Origin: Actinomycetota bacterium
GTDB lineage: Bacteria > Actinomycetota > Humimicrobiia > Humimicrobiales > Humimicrobiaceae
DNA: 8,512 nucleotides
Direction: 5' to 3'
Assembly (NCBI GenBank): GCA_003486795.1
Contig: DNFX01000037.1
Coordinates: 1 to 8,512 of the forward strand
Part shown: positions 6,211 to 8,512 of the stretch, one piece after another
Numbering within the stretch: position 1 is the stretch's first letter
Layout: every line of letters starts with the position of its first letter
Notes under the pieces: model-generated
Told to the model about the DNA's origin: nothing
Seen by the model: only the letters and a program-made list of their open reading frames with translations
Databases searched by the model: none
Made by a program: the position numbers and the translations under genes

Positions 6211-6858
6211 TTGTCAGAAGCAGCTCTCGAAAAACTTAAGACTATTGTTATGGATTTTGATATTGATAATGCTGAACAGGCAGCAAGAGAAGCTATTTCC
6301 CAGAAAGTGGATCCTCTGGAAGCTGCAAAAGCTTTAACGGATGCTATAAGGGAAATCGGAGATGGTTTTGCAAAAGGAGACTATTTTCTGCCTGACCTGG
6401 TATGTGCGGCAGAGGTATTAAAAAAAGCTATCCCTGTAATTACAGAAGAAATACAGAAGCAGGGAAAAAAATCCGGTACTCTCGGCAAAGTAGTAATAGG
6501 GACGGTTTTCGGAGATATACATTCAATAGGAAAAGGAATGGTGGCAACACTGCTTTATGCTGCAGGATTTGAGGTAATAGACCTTGGGATAAATGTCAGG
6601 GCTGAAGCATTTCTGGATGCAGTAAAAGAGCACAAGCCGGATATAATTGCAATGAGTGCATTGCTTACAACAACAGCAATGGAACAGAAAAATGTCATTG
6701 AAGGATTAAAAAAAGAAAAATTAAGAGACAAAGTCAAAGTCATAGTCGGGGGCTCATCTATTAATCAGGAATTTGCGGATTCGATAGGTGCTGATGGTTA
6801 TGGCGCTACTGCACCTGACGGAGTAAAAGTTGCAAAAAGTCTTCTTGGTATTGAATAA
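6211..6858 (+). CDS. Corrinoid (B12-binding) methyltransferase protein, MtbC/MttC type
   Basis: A 215-residue corrinoid shuttle protein. Residues about 1-85 are the helical cap domain (DPLEAAKALTDAIREIGDGFAKGDYFLPDLVCAAE), and about 90-215 the Rossmann-like B12-binding domain. The lower cobalt ligand is His104 in GDIHSIGKG, with the DxHxxG signature intact (Asp102, His104, Gly107). SALLTTT (149-155) and GGSSIN (180-185) are the further corrin-contact segments. Most relatives read GDIHDIGKN; serine and glycine replace the Asp and Asn here. The protein should accept a methyl group from the MttB-like enzyme encoded 21 bp downstream and pass it to tetrahydrofolate or a thiol through a partner not in this window. 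The length equals that of MtbC/MttC/MtgC proteins. Start is TTG with a very strong Shine-Dalgarno sequence. The particular methylated substrate cannot be told from this subunit. Confidence 0.93.
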   Translation: MSEAALEKLKTIVMDFDIDNAEQAAREAISQKVDPLEAAKALTDAIREIGDGFAKGDYFLPDLVCAAEVLKKAIPVITEEIQKQGKKSGTLGKVVIGTVFGDIHSIGKGMVATLLYAAGFEVIDLGINVRAEAFLDAVKEHKPDIIAMSALLTTTAMEQKNVIEGLKKEKLRDKVKVIVGGSSINQEFADSIGADGYGATAPDGVKVAKSLLGIE

Positions 6859-6867
6859 ATTATAATT

Positions 6868-6875
6868 AAGGAGAG
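6868..6875 (+). promoter_or_regulatory. Ribosome binding site of the MttB-like gene
   Basis: AAGGAGAG lies 4 bp before ATG 6880 in the 21-bp gap after the corrinoid gene, consistent with one bicistronic message. Confidence 0.65.
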
Positions 6876-6879
6876 AAAA

Positions 6880-8328
6880 ATGCAAAAAGGTTTTAAAAGA
6901 AAATTTGAACCACTGAAAATACTTACTGACAGCCAGGTTGAACAGATACACACTGCTTCATTAAATGTTCTTGAAGAAGTAGGATTTAAATTCGAATCTG
7001 AAAAAGCACTCAGCTTGCTTGAAGAACATGGATGCAGTGTTGATTTTGAAACAATGATAGCCAGGATACCTGCAAGCCTTACAGAATGGGCTATTGCAAA
7101 TACGCCTTCAAGTTTCTATCTGAAAGCCAGAGATCCTGAAAAAAGCCTGAGGTTCGGCGGCAATACGCTTTATTTTTTCAATTCCGCAGGTGCAAGATAT
7201 GTTGATATAGATACAGGAACAGTTACAATGCCTACACTGGAACAAAACAATCTCGGAGTTATTGTTTCAGATGCACTTGATTCAGTAAATGCATTCCCGT
7301 CTTATACCCCTTATTTTGAAATAGAAGGTGTCCCGCCTGTTATGTCTTGTCCTGTTTCATGTGCACAGAGACACCGATTTTCATCAAAACCGTCAAGAGG
7401 CGCCCAGCCTACATATTCTTATATCTGGGAAACAATGATAGCACAGGCATGCAATGCCCAGATAATGGGCTGCGTGGAAGGTGCAGCACCTCTTTCTCTT
7501 GCAGAAGATCCATGTAATGCAGCATTTCACTATCTTGAAGCTGGCTTTCCCATCTATATTGCTTCAGGCTCAATAATGGGAGGCTCTCATCCGATTACTA
7601 TTGCCGGCGCTTCTGTCAGCCATAATGCAGAACTGCTGGCAATAATAGTATTGCTTCAATGCATCAGACCAGGTTCGGGAGTGATAGCTAATAACTTTGT
7701 AACTGCCATGAACATGGCTACAGGGGATTTGAATTTCGGAACTGCAGCAACATCCCTGCATCAGATGGCATTTAATCAGATATGGCATTCATATTACAAA
7801 ATACCAATCAATAATACCGGTTCGGCATTTTCCAATGCGAAAACCATAGATTACCAGCTTGGTGCAGAAAAGCTCCCTCTTGCCATGTCATCTGCTCTTT
7901 CCGGCGCCAACCTTATAGTTCTTCACGGCGGAGTGACTGCTGAGCTTGCCTATAATCCCATACTGGCAATAATTGATGATGATATAGCCAATACAATCGG
8001 AAGAATAGTGGAAGGGTTTGATATCAATGATGAAACAATAGGCCTTGATACAATTAAGCAGGTAGGAGCGTCAGGAACTTTTCTTTCAGCAAAGCAGACA
8101 AGAAATTACTGGAAGTCGGAAGATTATATGCCGAAGATATTTGATAAAACTCCTTACAAAGAATGGGTAGAAAGTGGCAGAAAAACAGTTACAGACAAAG
8201 CAAAACAGAGATATGAGGAAATTATAGCAACTCATAAACCTCTTCCTTTAAGCGATGAGCAAGACAGGGAAATAGATAAAATATTAAAAGAAGCTGAAAA
8301 ATTTTATAAGAAAAAAGGTCTTATCTAG
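6880..8328 (+). CDS. MttB-family corrinoid methyltransferase without pyrrolysine
   Basis: A complete 482-residue member of the trimethylamine methyltransferase (MttB) superfamily, close to the family's usual 470-500. These cytoplasmic TIM-barrel enzymes transfer a methyl group from a quaternary or tertiary amine to Co(I) of the partner corrinoid protein, here the gene 21 bp upstream. Family features include the N-terminal LNVLEEVGFKFES (28-40), IYIASGSIMGGSHPITIAGA (225-244), and SALSGANLIVLHGG (338-351) before YNPILAIIDDDI. No in-frame TAG interrupts the gene; it ends in TAG at 8326-8328, and reading through would add only six codons, so this is a non-pyrrolysine type. Characterised members of that type act on glycine betaine (MtgB), proline betaine (MtpB), carnitine (MtcB) and butyrobetaine (MtyB). 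Which, if any, applies here is unknown, so no symbol is assigned. Its partner methyltransferase and reactivase would be expected downstream. Confidence 0.92.
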   Translation: MQKGFKRKFEPLKILTDSQVEQIHTASLNVLEEVGFKFESEKALSLLEEHGCSVDFETMIARIPASLTEWAIANTPSSFYLKARDPEKSLRFGGNTLYFFNSAGARYVDIDTGTVTMPTLEQNNLGVIVSDALDSVNAFPSYTPYFEIEGVPPVMSCPVSCAQRHRFSSKPSRGAQPTYSYIWETMIAQACNAQIMGCVEGAAPLSLAEDPCNAAFHYLEAGFPIYIASGSIMGGSHPITIAGASVSHNAELLAIIVLLQCIRPGSGVIANNFVTAMNMATGDLNFGTAATSLHQMAFNQIWHSYYKIPINNTGSAFSNAKTIDYQLGAEKLPLAMSSALSGANLIVLHGGVTAELAYNPILAIIDDDIANTIGRIVEGFDINDETIGLDTIKQVGASGTFLSAKQTRNYWKSEDYMPKIFDKTPYKEWVESGRKTVTDKAKQRYEEIIATHKPLPLSDEQDREIDKILKEAEKFYKKKGLI

Positions 8329-8344
8329 ATATTATTTATTTTTT

Positions 8345-8361
8345 AAAATCAGGAGATTTTT
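8345..8361 (+). terminator. Weak AT-rich hairpin after the MttB-like gene
   Basis: AAAATC (8345-8350), loop AGGA, GATTTT (8355-8360), then a T. With a single G-C pair in a six-pair stem this is a very weak terminator, 17 bp after the stop. It is listed because it is the only hairpin candidate at the end of this transcript. Confidence 0.2.
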
Positions 8362-8395
8362 ATTAGTTTAAAACGAGGCCAGAGATAATAATTAA

Positions 8396-8422
8396 TTGAC
8401 AAAACAAATATATTGATATAAA
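8396..8422 (+). promoter_or_regulatory. Promoter for a gene beyond the right edge
   Basis: A perfect TTGACA (8396-8401) is followed by TATAAA (8417-8422, 15-bp spacer) or TAAATT (8419-8424, 17-bp spacer). Transcription would start near 8430. No convincing coding start follows within the last 80 bases, so the controlled gene lies outside the window. Confidence 0.5.
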
Positions 8423-8432
8423 TTAATAATAC

Positions 8433-8450
8433 ATAAAAAATCGTTTTTAT
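8433..8450. promoter_or_regulatory. Second LacI-type operator, matching the one before the LacI-family gene
   Basis: ATAAAAA-ATCG-TTTTTAT is an inverted repeat. Its core AAAAAATCGTTTTT (8435-8448) matches 13 of 14 bases of the operator core at 5009-5022. It sits just after the predicted promoter, overlapping the expected start of transcription, a standard repression position. This suggests the downstream gene belongs to the LacI-family regulator's regulon. Confidence 0.5.
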
Positions 8451-8512
8451 AAATCTCCGTTTTAGAAAATGCTAGATATATTAAAAGCACAAATTATTAT
8501 TTTTTTAAAAAG

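Noticed and set aside
6880..8328. Possible pyrrolysine (in-frame TAG) in the MttB-like gene
   Set aside because: The only in-frame TAG is the final codon; reading past it gives six codons before TAA, so it acts as a normal stop.
8352..8458. GGAGATTT (8352-8359) and AAATCTCC (8451-8458) as inverted repeat ends of a mobile element
   Set aside because: Only 8 bp match, there is no transposase or target duplication, and the enclosed 90 bp look like an ordinary promoter region.
8469..8512. ATG at 8469 with an open frame of 14 codons to the window edge
   Set aside because: No Shine-Dalgarno sequence precedes it and the 14 codons show no recognisable protein start, so it is not called as a gene.

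Overview
The window comes from an AT-rich bacterial genome with heavy use of AGA, ATA and A/T-ending codons, good Shine-Dalgarno sequences, and two TTG starts. The genes suggest an anaerobe: a corrinoid protein paired with an MttB-family methyltransferase, plus a two-subunit transketolase of the kind common in Bacillota, Thermotogota, Atribacterota and similar low-G+C lineages. The exact phylum cannot be read from this sequence. All nine genes lie on the + strand and coding density is high; no intergenic gap exceeds 184 bp. I see no tRNA, rRNA, CRISPR array, IS element or convincing GC-rich terminator.

Region 1 (1-3864) looks like a carbohydrate-phosphate operon. It holds the 3' end of a class II (zinc) ketose-bisphosphate aldolase, a complete PHP-domain phosphoesterase, the N- and C-terminal halves of a split transketolase (overlapping by 11 nt), and an RpiB/LacAB-family sugar-phosphate isomerase. 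A SorC-family regulator (3987-4943) follows and is the natural candidate to control the set. The isomerase lacks the histidine aligned with the E. coli RpiB ring-opening His99, and one arginine. The aldolase has an altered HGGSG loop. The cluster may therefore act on an unusual or short-chain sugar rather than serve the ordinary pentose phosphate pathway.

Region 2 (4969-8512) starts with a LacI-family regulator that has a clear promoter and a CG-centred palindromic operator between promoter and start codon. A corrinoid protein and a non-pyrrolysine MttB-family methyltransferase follow, a pair expected to move a methyl group from a quaternary or tertiary amine to cobalt. A second, nearly identical operator sits just after a TTGACA promoter in the last 120 bp, so the LacI regulator probably also controls the gene beyond the window edge. 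The methyltransferase that would pass the methyl group to a folate or thiol, and the corrinoid reactivase, are not in the window.

The most interesting leads are the atypical isomerase beside a split transketolase, whose substrate is unknown, and the LacI operator pair bracketing a corrinoid methyltransferase module.
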